A DNA stretch of 64,000 nucleotides from Acanthaster planci (Eukaryota > Echinodermata > Asteroidea > Valvatida > Acanthasteridae). Made by a program: the position numbers and the translations under genes. Below, one piece after another: positions 11,401-23,400 of the stretch. The stretch's first letter is position 1; every line of letters starts with the position of its first letter. Where the stretch lies: the NCBI RefSeq assembly GCF_001949145.1, contig NW_019091425.1, positions 592,575 through 656,574 of the forward strand, in the 5' to 3' direction. The notes under the pieces were generated by a model. The model ran no database searches. It saw nothing but the letters and a program-made list of their open reading frames with translations, and was not told the origin of the DNA.

Positions 11401-14400
11401 AATTGCGTAATCTTTAATGTGAAACTAGTGCCGGTACCAGTGTATACATGTAGTTTGGTTAGCGGTCCCGCCTTACCTTATACGTTGTGGGGACGGGAAT
11501 AAGTCTGTGATCATTGATTGAATTCCCTGGTAGCCTATGCAAAAAATATATCATGGGTACCATGCAAAACTTACTAACAGAGAGGAGTGAGAGATACACG
11601 TATCTCACGGTGAGTGTCATATGCGGATATGTCACCGTTATGTGATCGTTCTGGGCCAATAAACAGACAGTATTCAAGACAAAGGTTTGACAAAATGGAT
11701 TGATTCACTGATTGATCAATCAACAGGTCAACCCACCAGAAGTGGATCGATTAGTCAGTTGATCAAGTAAATTGAATTTTTGACAAGTTGGCACATTGGT
11801 TTATACACGGATGACACCTGGGGTTTCCAGTTTTTTGCTCACAGTACAAGTGGTATGAATGTCAGGTAGTTAAGATCATTCTTTTTAGAATCTTTAATTT
11901 GATGAAATTTGCAAAAAAAAAGGTACTGGTATTAATTTTCAAAAAATATTCAATTAAATTGCACAATGATGCTACAGCAATACATGTATGACAGTGTAGT
12001 TGTACAGCTTTAGTTCATCCAAAACTGAAACTCTTTAGGGGTAAAGCAGAGGTTACTGTTTGGTGACAGATTTTCGACTGAAAGGCCATTACCAGGCTGT
12101 TCGCCCCGGATCAGTAAGGGGCAAGTTGCTCTCTGAAAGACAAGCCTGATGTTGGTTGCACAAGCTCCCAGATGCAGGATGGAAGAAAATCGGTTATGAA
12201 CTCTGCTCCAGAGGGTTTTGTTTATGCCTTGGAATTTTTTTACAGTCAGGATGGCTTCCATATAGCAGAAAATAAACCTGTCCTTGTCAGTGTAATCAGC
12301 AGGAAAGATTACAGTACATTACAAGCAGGTTTAGAGGTCATAAATTTATCAAGCAAATATTCAAAGGAATCATAGTCACTCAACATAAGATACATGTACA
12401 TGTACACTGTACAAGGTTATGGCTTTTACTCTTTTAGTTTGACCCATACTGTACAGTGTTGGGTACATTTTCTTGAAAAGTACTGTCCAGGACAGGAAAT
12501 GAAAATGGAATCCGTAAACCTTGCATTAATGTCAAGCTTCTTCACCAAATTTTGTACCTTTTCACATGTATACTTGCATAAATTCATGTTTATGCATAAA
12601 TTTGCATGCGGTTGTCATATTTGTTGACTTGCTAAATGGACAGCACCTCAGGTTTATGTGCTGCAGTAAGTGTTTCCCTGGACATGTCAGTGTGGGACCT
12701 ACACATAGGGCCATTCATCAGTTGTACTGTGTGATGCTACCAGTACATTAGATCACATTGTGTTCTTTTTGGATTAGGGCTCTGAATTTTGTGTTAGGAA
12801 GATTTTCCTGATTTTCTTGAAATGGTTAAATACAGGTACTGGTATCTTAACAGCAGTGACAAATGTTTCCCACCATTCTTATCCCATGCTTTATTACACG
12901 AAGGGTTAGTTTTTGCTTTGAGCTGCATTGCTCGTGAGTTTGATACTGAAGTTCTACTGTCAGATGGTACAGTCTGAACAATGTGTCACATATACAATGT
13001 ATACCAGTTGTGCCATGTTACGTTTGCCTCCACCTCCACATGATCAAATGGAACATCTGCAACAGTTTAAGGGTCATAATTAATCTGATCAATGAAAACT
13101 GAGCACGGGCAATTCAGGAACTGTTCATTTCTGACATCTGGTTTGTTTCTGGGCAGGACAGACCTGTGGGGATTACAGTAATGATATCAAGGGAGGAACC
13201 AAAGCTTTGGATAATTCCTGTATCCTGGCATTCCTACCTGTAGCTACTGAGAAAAAAGGCTATCAGTGGAACTTAAGACCTTGGAAACTTTCTAGAAAGA
13301 TACTTGATTGTAGAGGGGGACATTATGTAAAGTGTCCTGCTTATCTTAAGCCTGACCCTGTTATCAGCATTCTCCAGGGCTGCTATAGGAAGGCACGGAA
13401 GTCCCTGGCTTCAGCAGCAAATTGTTTCCTCAGATTTGAAGTTGTATATCAGGTCACATTCAGCTTTAAAACCTTTACGATAAATCTTTTTTTTATTCAA
13501 CACAATCAGAGATCTTACTAAGCTGCTATGTACAAGTAGCTGTCATTTTTGTAAAACTAAAAATCTCTGGGTGTGATACTACTACAGCAGGCAGGGTGAA
13601 CTATGAAAGGCATAAATTCATTCAAACATTCATTGTAACATTGCTGTGCACTTGTATTTTAATTACTGGCACATGTACCTGTACTGGTAATTTACATGTA
13701 GACAATGCAAGTTTCCCACAAACTGGTTATAAACATGCAAAATTTGGGGAGAACATTGATGCAGTCTGTGGGACATTAGAATTTAAAGAACACCTCTAAG
13801 GAAAACATGTTTTCTCTGATTTTATCTGTTCAAATAAATATTGAAGCATCCAAATCCAAATAAATGTGGAAGCCTGCCAAACAATGGCTACATGGATTGT
13901 TCGGTATACACAAGGGTTTATGCACTATGAACACAGGGCGAGGGTTCCCCTCATTTTTTCTGTTATCTCCTCAATAACGCAGTCTACAGTCGGAATTCTC
14001 ATCTTGGCATTAACAGAAAAAAAAACCTTTTAAACTTGTTATAGTTGAGCTCTGAAGACAAATGACACTGCGTGGATGCTTCAATATTAATTTGAACTGA
14101 TAAAATCAGAGAAAACATGTTTTCCTCAGGTGCTCTTCAATGAGACTAAAATGAAAAGTACAAGTACATTGGTCAGTATATCACCTTTTATGTGAAAACA
14201 TTCCATAGGGTATACATGTACCTACATGTATAAGTGTTTTTAAGATTTTCATTTCTGACATTGAGAAGGGTTCCATAAGGATGAGTACAGTATGTGTATA
14301 TCCTCAGTAGATTACATCTGCAGATGAAGAAAATGAAGATGTGAGATGAATGCATAGAGGAAATGGTCGGTGAATAGAATAGCAGATATAATGTCATTAT

Positions 14401-17400
14401 AGTATCTCGTTGACAGGCAGACTTGAGTTTATAATGAAAGAGCTGAGATCTGCAAGTCAGATGAAAGGCATACACAATTCTACTCAGTGGTCACATTTAG
14501 TTTACCGCCTTGCCACCAGGTTTTGCTCAGTACTGATACTGTGTTATTATACACAAAGGCAAATCCATCTGCACTAAGATAGAATTAGACAGCAACTTTT
14601 TGCATTCAATTCAAAAGCTGGTGCTTAAACAGCATTTTAAGTGCTTCCTTATTGCATTTAAGGGTAAAAAGATACATTTTGCTGGTAAATTGTTTCTGTA
14701 CCTGATAAAGATTTGGTGTGGCTGGCTTTGAATGTGATGAGCAAAACTTTGCTAAATGGCATATATGTACATGTACTAGTACGTACATGTTGGTGTTTTA
14801 AAAACTGTGTCTTACTTCTGTCTTTTGTGATACTTAATGTTTGGAATTGGTGTGCATCTGTTGTATACATGTATAACAAATTTTAAAAAATTCTGTACAG
14901 AAATTTTGTTGAAGTTGTCAAAATTTCTTTGACTTTATTTCAGGTTGGTGTTTGGGACCCTCTATCCAGCCTATGCTTCTTACAAAGCAGTCAAGACAAG
15001 AAATGTCAAGGAATATGTGAGTTTTTCCCATGCATGGATATATGTACATGTAATTGTCAACCCACTTTGCCTCTTCAAGTGGGCATGGTTAATGCAAAGC
15101 CTTCAGTGTACTGTGGTTATCAACTCTTGTGTTGAGTTCCTAAGTTTACCTAAATATGAGGTGTTGTAGGAATCAACCTGAAGAACCAGAACTGTGTCAA
15201 TTGACTGTTTTGATGGACCTTGTTGGACACTGGTATTTGCAAAAGGACTCGGATTTTGAGTGGGGCTTCTTTGGATAGTTGGCTTCCGACTCATTATCAA
15301 AAGACCTAGCACTCAGACTGCACTTTCTAGTTTATCAGGCCTAGTGTCTTCTGTGTCATGCTATTTTTAAGTAAACATTTTAAGTAACTGATCAGTGTCA
15401 TCATCATCATCATTGATCATGTCATCTGGAAGTTTTCTTCCGGTCGTACATGCCCCAGATGCACTGCCATTGCTGTCGATCAGAAATGAGACCCCACAAC
15501 TCGCGCTTTGTTGCACCCGTACAGTTGCAAAGTATACAACAACTTTGCAGAATTTGGATTTGGTTCCCACAGAATGAGGTCTGACAATGGCTGCTCAATG
15601 GCTTGGAGAGCATGGCCAGCGAACTTCAATGACCCCTTGGCAATAATGCAGCTGACTGGTGGAACTAAGCCCCATCCTCATAATTGGGTGTTGTGGACTC
15701 TAGCACTCCAGTTCATGTTATGAGCAGTGCCAAGCAGACATGCAAAACACCCAGTCAAGTCTGTCCAACATTTCTTGGTTCAGGGCCCATGTTTTGCAAC
15801 TGTATAGCAATTCAGGTTTAACTGCTGCTCTAAAAAGCCTCAAGTGAAGTTAAAGGGAAAGGGGACTTCCAGATACTACTGAGTTTTCTGCCAGCATTAA
15901 ATGCCAAGGCTTTCCTAGTAATGGTCCTTATTAACTAGTGCGAATCCAAGCCCCTAGGTATCAGTACTTGTAGTCTTGCCCTTCTTCAACAGCAGTGCCA
16001 TCTTGAAGAGGGAGATAACATGAATGAACTTCGCTACAAGTCATAAACTTGGTCTTCTTTGCATTAATTTTGAGACCAACAGCAGAAGCTTCCCGCTCTA
16101 GGGCCAGTAACATTTCTTCAGCATATGCGAAATCTTTGCTGACCACGGCGATGTCATCTGCAAATTCAAAATCAGTAATCCAAATAGTGGGCTGTCTAGA
16201 GGACTTCCATGCATGGATTTGAAAACCTTGTGTGGGGTTACAGAAGGCTTGGCGCAGAACAGTCTAACGCAAAAACAAACTGATGTGGGGCAGCTGCATC
16301 GCCTTATAGAAACCCAGTTGTCACTTTAAAGATTTAGTTTCCCCATCAGGAGTTTGGACACATGCCTGGGGATCCATATAAAGATACAGTGCATTGACTA
16401 TTTAGTGAGGATTCCCATAGGCTCCAGGATGGCAAACTCTGAAACATTTTCAGTGTTGGACACTGATACTGGCATGTAGTAAATGTTCAAATACCGGTAA
16501 TGACCAGTATTTGCAAAAGGACTCAAATTTTGAGTGGGGCTTCTTTAGAGACTTGGGGTCTGTCTCATTTTCAAAAGACCTAGCACTCAGAGTGCACTAT
16601 CTAGCTTATCAGGCCTAGTGTCTTCTGTGTCATGCTGTTTTTATTTAAGGTAAACAGTTGACTCCTGATCAGTGTACAGGGCAGAGCTGTACTGTTAAAC
16701 AGAATAAATAAGCCTTTTGTGAGTTAAATTTGAATAAAATCTGATACACTGAGTTCTTTAAATTCAAGTGAACATAGCAATTTGAATTCGCAATACTAAA
16801 GACTGTCGCTGTGCCTCTGATTTGGGGCAGCTTTTTCTTACCTGTGGTTTTCCTAGGTAATGTAAATAAGGTTGATAAGTTTTGTAAACAAGAGACGCCT
16901 TGCACCAGTACACTGTTTTCAATGGATAAGAAGGGCAATAAGGAACCAGTCCATCCCAGAGATGGTGGTCGTAATGCAAAAGCTTGCTCATGAGGTACAC
17001 ATGTAGCGTAGCAACAGTGTCTTTAGTCTGGGAAATGCAAAGTGATAAGTTTATGTGCAATCATTACTCAGTGTACCAGATTTTTATTCAAATTTAACTT
17101 GCAAAAGCTTATTGTGAGTGAAGTCAGCTCATAAGTCCGAAAAAGCGTTTAAAAAAGTCCATAAGTCCGACGCCTCATAGGTCTGATGCCTCATAAGTCC
17201 GATGCCTCATGAGACCGACGCCTCATAAGTCCGATGCCTCATAGGTTTGACGCCTCATAACTCCGACAAATGCATTTAAAAGTTCCAATGTTTTTTCGGC
17301 CTGTGGCAATTCACAAGTTTGCTTCTCTTTTATGTATAGGAAGTACCCGTCTCAGTTTGCCATGACCTTTGAAGTTGCCAACTAAAATGGACTGGCTATG

Positions 17401-20400
17401 TCCAGTCTGAAGGGTGTGTACTGAAGACATTGATGATAGCATGGTCAATTAGTCATGTGCCATCATGCACCCCAGGGCTGGCTGGCAGTAGGGAAGAGGT
17501 CATTGACGAAGATATTAGAACTTCCAGGCATTGTATGCTGAGAACTAATGCATTCATGAGCAACTCTTGGATGCGGTGTGGGGTTCACATGCACTGTTCC
17601 CACATTCATCCTTGCATGCTACAGTACGAATCTATACAGTTACATTTATATTCTCAAGTCACCTTCTGTATTTGAGTCTTGAGCATACATGTAGGTGTAA
17701 AGCTTACCTGTATTCGTATGTGCTCACATCAATAAATACAGTCTCTACGCGTGCTCGTACAGTGTACATGTACAGTATATGCCCTTACTTTACTGTACAC
17801 ATTCTTGTGTACATGTATTACCCTGTGGCAGTGTTTGCCAAGTTTTCTTCTTCATCTGACTGTTCATCGTTGTCATATCAATTCACATTCTTGGACCAGT
17901 CTACGGTCAGAGATCAGACGATACCAACAGCTGTTGTCAGTATTGCTAACAGTTACATGGACCTCCCCAAGAAGAGAGATCATCAGTCAGAGGGTTCCCA
18001 TTTCGACTGTCACTCTGATATTCTTTTTGGGGAGACCTCAGTTTTATTTTAATTATAGGTAAGGTACATACAGTATACATGTACATGTACATTTGTGTAT
18101 ATACATGTACCAGCACCATGCACCAAGAGTTAACTTTTGTTGACCAACTCCATACTACATGTACATGTACATATATGTCAAATGTACATGTACAGTACAA
18201 TGTACTGTACATGTGGTGTTATTGTACGAAAACTAAACAAAACAGCCTTCCTGAAAAATAACAACTACATGTATATGTACTTAAAAACACAAAAAGAAAA
18301 CAATGGTCACATATTGTTTATGGTCCTTTCAGTCGTGTGATAAGCACATAATTAGCTCAGGGAACTGGCAATAAATGCTTAAGAATCAACAGCGTGGTCC
18401 TGCAGGTTTTTGGTTATTGTTCAGATTGATAAATTGTTACTTTAAGGTTGTGACTTTGATTAATCGAACAGCCTCTTCTTTGTACATATTCATTGACATT
18501 CTTGTTACACAGTTACATACATGTAGCAAGCAACCTGTTTTGAGATCATCAAGAGGAAAAACATGTATCTTTAGCTAAAACATCTTTATAATGCGTATCA
18601 TATGGCTGCATGTAGAATGATTAAAATACTTTGACTGTTCTCTTGTATCTTCTGACATGAAACTTTATCTTATCTTTAGATATTTTACGAAAGTAGTTTT
18701 GATTAAATCAGATATGGAGGAATATAATCAAAACATTGACAGACTGATTTATATAAAGTCAAGGAACTAAAGAATATATGCAGGTCTGCACTGCAGCAAT
18801 GCTACATGTTCATGTAGCTTGAATAGTGTGTTGTAATTTCAGAGGTCAACACATGTCAATCATTTACTGACCGGGAAGAAATCTACTTCACAGATGGTCA
18901 TAAACTTGCCTATGATTCAACTTAATAGAAAAATGGATGTTGCACGTAGTCATGGAAAACATGGATGTCTGAAATTCGTGGCAAACACTACTGGTACAAT
19001 AATTTACGCAGAATTACACCTAAACCCTCTCTGACTATGATCATGCCACATGGATCTACAACAGAAAACTTAAAATACTGGTACATATACTGTACATGTA
19101 TGTTAATTCCCAATACGAATATAAAAGCATGGTGTCCATACCAGACATTCACATTGTTCTGGACTGAGCCATAAATGACTGAACTGAAACTTTATCCTAA
19201 TTAGATCCCAGCGGATCCGTGAACATAAATCTCAACACATGCAAACCTGTAATAACAAAACTTATGCATGTGATGAAGCATATGACCCAACTGAAAGTGA
19301 AGAGAGTAGTGTGTTGAAGGTCATGTGCAGTAAATTCTGATTCCCTTGATTCTGTGCATAGATGAAATATTGGTATTACAAACAATAATTTCTGTGTAGT
19401 ACGTACTTGACATTTAAATTGATTATTCAAGAATTTCATTGTTAGTAATACATGTAGTTATGTACATTGGAAATTGTGGGCACTTGTTTACAAAGTGCCG
19501 ACATTCTGTGGAATTACCAGCATGTGTAATTGTGATGTGTTGCAAATTTCCAGATACTGCAACTTAACATAAACTAACACTTTTCGCCCATCATAAGATT
19601 TGTCATAAATCTCGAAAATTGGGTGCAGTTTATACGAAGTAGGACTACCAGTATAGAGACATGTACACACTACATGTACCAGTACATTTTAGCTGTTTGT
19701 CCTTGGGCGACCACATACTGGTATAGACTATTACATGTACATGTAGCTTTTGTTTGCCCGTTGTGCACTTTGCATTCATTGCACAATGGCTGGAGACAAG
19801 TTTAAGTTTACATGTAAATGTATACCTGTATTTCATAGAAAATGTGGTCACTCTTTTTGACCCATGAACATGTCCAAATTTACCCTCAAAATTAAATTAC
19901 CTTGTAATGCATATTGTTAACCGGTATTTTCATGTATGTAGAGTGTCTATGAAACCGACACGTTTGAGAATTCAGGATGATTTGTTGATATATCCTGTGT
20001 TATTTTGGAGGCTTTGGGGTTCAAATCAGTTAAGCTGTAAACATGTAATTAACAATTGTTTTCCACTCAGTGTCCAGTGTGGAAGTCAAGTCTTCATGAC
20101 AAAACCCCCAACAGTCTTGTCCTTTACCGGTAGCTTTGCTTTCTGAAATGCATTTGACTTTGATACCGGTGGTCAACACAGGTGTACCGGTATGTTGTAT
20201 ATGTACTGGCCTACTACAGTATGTGCACCAGTTGATGCATGTGAATAGTTCTTTGTACATGATTTTATGTATACATGCATTGATGCATTTGAAATCACTA
20301 CTTTTTTTGGAAAGATGTAGTGAACATCACATTGACAAGTGCTAAAGCTCATTTGATGAACATGTTCAATTTTGATAATGATAATAATAACTTATATAGC

Positions 20401-23400
20401 GTCACTTTAAATAAATTGTCAGTGACATTTCACATTAAAAATACTAGCTAAAGTACAACAAAAATGAGCAAAACTTTACAACTACACGTAATATACCGTA
20501 CACATTAAACCTCTAACAAAACATCCCAAATGCTTCATTAATAAGATACAGGTAAGTCTTAAGATTCGTATTAAAATCAGAGAAAAGTGTAATTTGTCTT
20601 AATGACATAGGCAAGAGCCAAGGGGCACAGACCTTTAATGCTGTATTTCCGGCAACTTTGTGGGTTTTGGTTGCAGGGAAAGTTGGTGTCTGTGTTATTC
20701 TTTATCATTCTCTACACACACTACTTTTTTCCTGCATGGTACGTGTATTTATAAATGCCTCCCTTTTTGTTCCTGTTACATAATACATGTAAGTGGGATT
20801 TTCATTCTTTCCCTGAATACTCTGAGGTTTTTCCTAAAGTTAAATGAGAATATTCAATTGTATACACATAGTAATGACTAGAATGTTCCTTTGACTACAT
20901 GTACAGTGTGTACTTTTTTCTTCCATTCCTCTCGCTGTTTGAGGGAAACACAAGTTCCTTGTCATTTCAACAGTGAGACTTTTTTTTTTCTATGCAGGTC
21001 AAATGGATGATGTATTGGATAGTTTTTGCCCTGTTCACCTTTTTGGAAACAGTGGCAGACATCTTTGCCTCCATGTAAGTATGCCTACATGTACTGGTAC
21101 ATGTCCACAGGAAAAAGGAAACTTATCCTATTAGAGCTCTACCCGTGTTAAAGCCACAACAAATAAAGGTCCTGGTTGTTTGGAATATGTAAATTGATTT
21201 CACTCAACTTTATCGTACTAAAAAGATTGGAGTCCAAGCTTAAAAGTACAATTTTTTTTAAGCGTAAGGTCTCAATTTAAGATTGAAAGTGAACTGATAA
21301 GGCCAATGAAAGTTTATCTCATGGTTCTCGTCACTGCTTGCATGGAAATATTTGCTCGCATCATAAAGTCCATCATTTGTCTCTTTTCAAAAGCTGCATC
21401 TGATTTCATGGTTCTCCTCATGCTGTCAGCACCCACATGCAATTTATGGCCCACATAAAAATGATTCACCGTTCATTTTTTTTAAAAACAGCTTCAAGAT
21501 TGTCAGTCTAAAAATCGAATGCTAACGCTGTTGTATTGAATTGACGTCTTCGCTAATACGTCAAATGTGCTTGTTGTTTGGACATGCATGCACAAAATAG
21601 ATACGGTTGCGTGTCTCCGTACGTATAGAGTGCAATATTAAATTGAGGAAGTACAGGCATTTTTTTGAAAAGCCAGTGAAGTTATGTGGGTTAAGTTTAA
21701 CTATTTATTATTCATGATGGATGGACAGTATCATGCGGATGTACATTTTTGTGTGTACACATGTACATGTGGAAGTACGTGTACAGTCTAGTCACTGACA
21801 GGTAAGGGAGGAGCCAATTTTGAGTGGCAATCAGCGCTCTGTCGCTGAAAGGGGCTAAAGCACATGTTGCTTGTGATGGCGCTTGGTGTGTGGCGGGAAA
21901 CAATGCGCGTGCCTGGGGTCAAACTAATGAGTTTTGATTGGTAGATTATTAGTTCAGTATTAAGCATTTATAATGCTCTTGGACATTATAACATTGGCAC
22001 TGTGGCACTGTGTGAGTGTGATGAATCTTTAGGAAAATCCCCCGTCAAATTTGTGGAGAAATTTGCTGATAAAAGATGAACGGTCATGAAAAACCCTCAT
22101 CACTTTTCCAGAAGTGGCTGACGAGAGCCTTGAAATCAACTTTCACCGGCCTAAGGGTACAAGTAACAATGAGCAGCAAACAGTGTGGTTGAAGAGCGAT
22201 ATTCACCAACTCAACGGGAAGGGGGGAAGGAAGGACAAACAAGCAGAAAGAAGTGATGACCAGTTTAGGAAATCCTGAAGGAGTACCATCCCAACATCCT
22301 TCCTGTATCGTAATCCCACTAAGCCAACTGGTGGCAAAAACCCCTGCACTGTAGTTTACTTTGTAAACAATGTATTGCTGTCATTCTCATGTGGAGCTGG
22401 CCACCGCAGCTGTTGCTGTGATATACAAGTACATGTGCAGTTTCAATATTAAGTGCTTAGTCAGACTTGGGGAAATGAGTGTATTCGTTTACCACACCTT
22501 TTGCTTGTTCCCGGTATGAAGAGCCCTTGGATACATTGTACATGATGTGCATCTCCAGAAGCTCTCAGGATTTTGTCATTCAAGTTATTTGTGGAACCTT
22601 CTGATATATATATATATGTATTCATTCCTATCCATGCTGTGTAATCACAGAAATACGTATGTAACAATATTTCAGAATGCTGTACCACATGTGCTTGTAC
22701 TTGTGCATATACATGTACGTGTACTTTGGACCCACTAGTCACCCATTCATAAGCATGGTTTGGAAGTCTTTGTGGAAATAGTCCAGATTCTAAGACATTC
22801 ACAAGAGATATTTCAGTGGCCTCTAGAGAAATCTACCAAGGATCTAATCCATAATGGTATTCCTGGATTCCCAACAGCTGTTTAGGCCTTATGAACTCCT
22901 CTTGCAAACTGATGACCTGACTCATCGTCATCCCTCACATCTGAAGCATTTAAGTCTTTCCACATTTGACCTGGGAGAGTAATAGGTTCGTTTTAACATG
23001 CTGTTGGTGTGGGTTGTTTAGCATTCTTCTTGCCAGTAGCATATTATGCAGTACATGTTTATTTGCATGTACAGTGTACATTTTAAACAAGTTCCATTTT
23101 GAAAACTTGGTCATACGTGTTTATGTACATTTCACATTATACCGGTATGTGTATTCTGTATGTGAAAAACTCTGTTTTTACATTGCTATGTTTTTATACG
23201 TGCACATGTACAGGTATAGTGCACCTGTATATGTGTTTTTTCACACAATTCATCACATCCACACGGCTACCGTACATGTATACATCCACCAAATTTTAAT
23301 GCGATAATCAATGAATGCTATCTTCCCATTTAAATAGGGCTGAGTTCGAATAATTCACTATTGAAAATTCGACCTTCAATTTGATCAAATATCCGAATAT

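Larger units (their letters stand above)
5459..14943 (+). other. REEP intron 1 (9.5 kb)
   Basis: GT-AG intron ending TTATTTCAG. It holds a 109-bp MITE (5632-5740), a dispersed repeat (5837-6042), a 16-bp minisatellite (6052-6130), an inverted-repeat element (11131-11240) and a long-TIR fold-back (13791-14133). It also has many ACATGT/TGTACA tracts, for example near 8277, 10005-10030, 12392 and 14768. No exon-like reading frame was recognised between 7000 and 14900. Confidence 0.8.
15017..20997 (+). other. REEP intron 2 (6.0 kb)
   Basis: GT-AG intron ending TTCTATGCAG. It contains a minus-strand LINE fragment bracketed by direct repeats (15235-16674), a 16-bp minisatellite (17173-17268) and dense ACATGT tracts at 17765-18210. 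A possible retroelement tail lies near 20372. I saw nothing gene-like in 18400-20370. Confidence 0.75.

Noticed and set aside
17129-17268. CRISPR-like array
   Set aside because: Units are directly adjacent with no unique spacers, in a eukaryotic intron; it is a minisatellite.
20010-20035. GGGTTCAAATC, a B-box-like string
   Set aside because: No A box or cloverleaf partner is found upstream.
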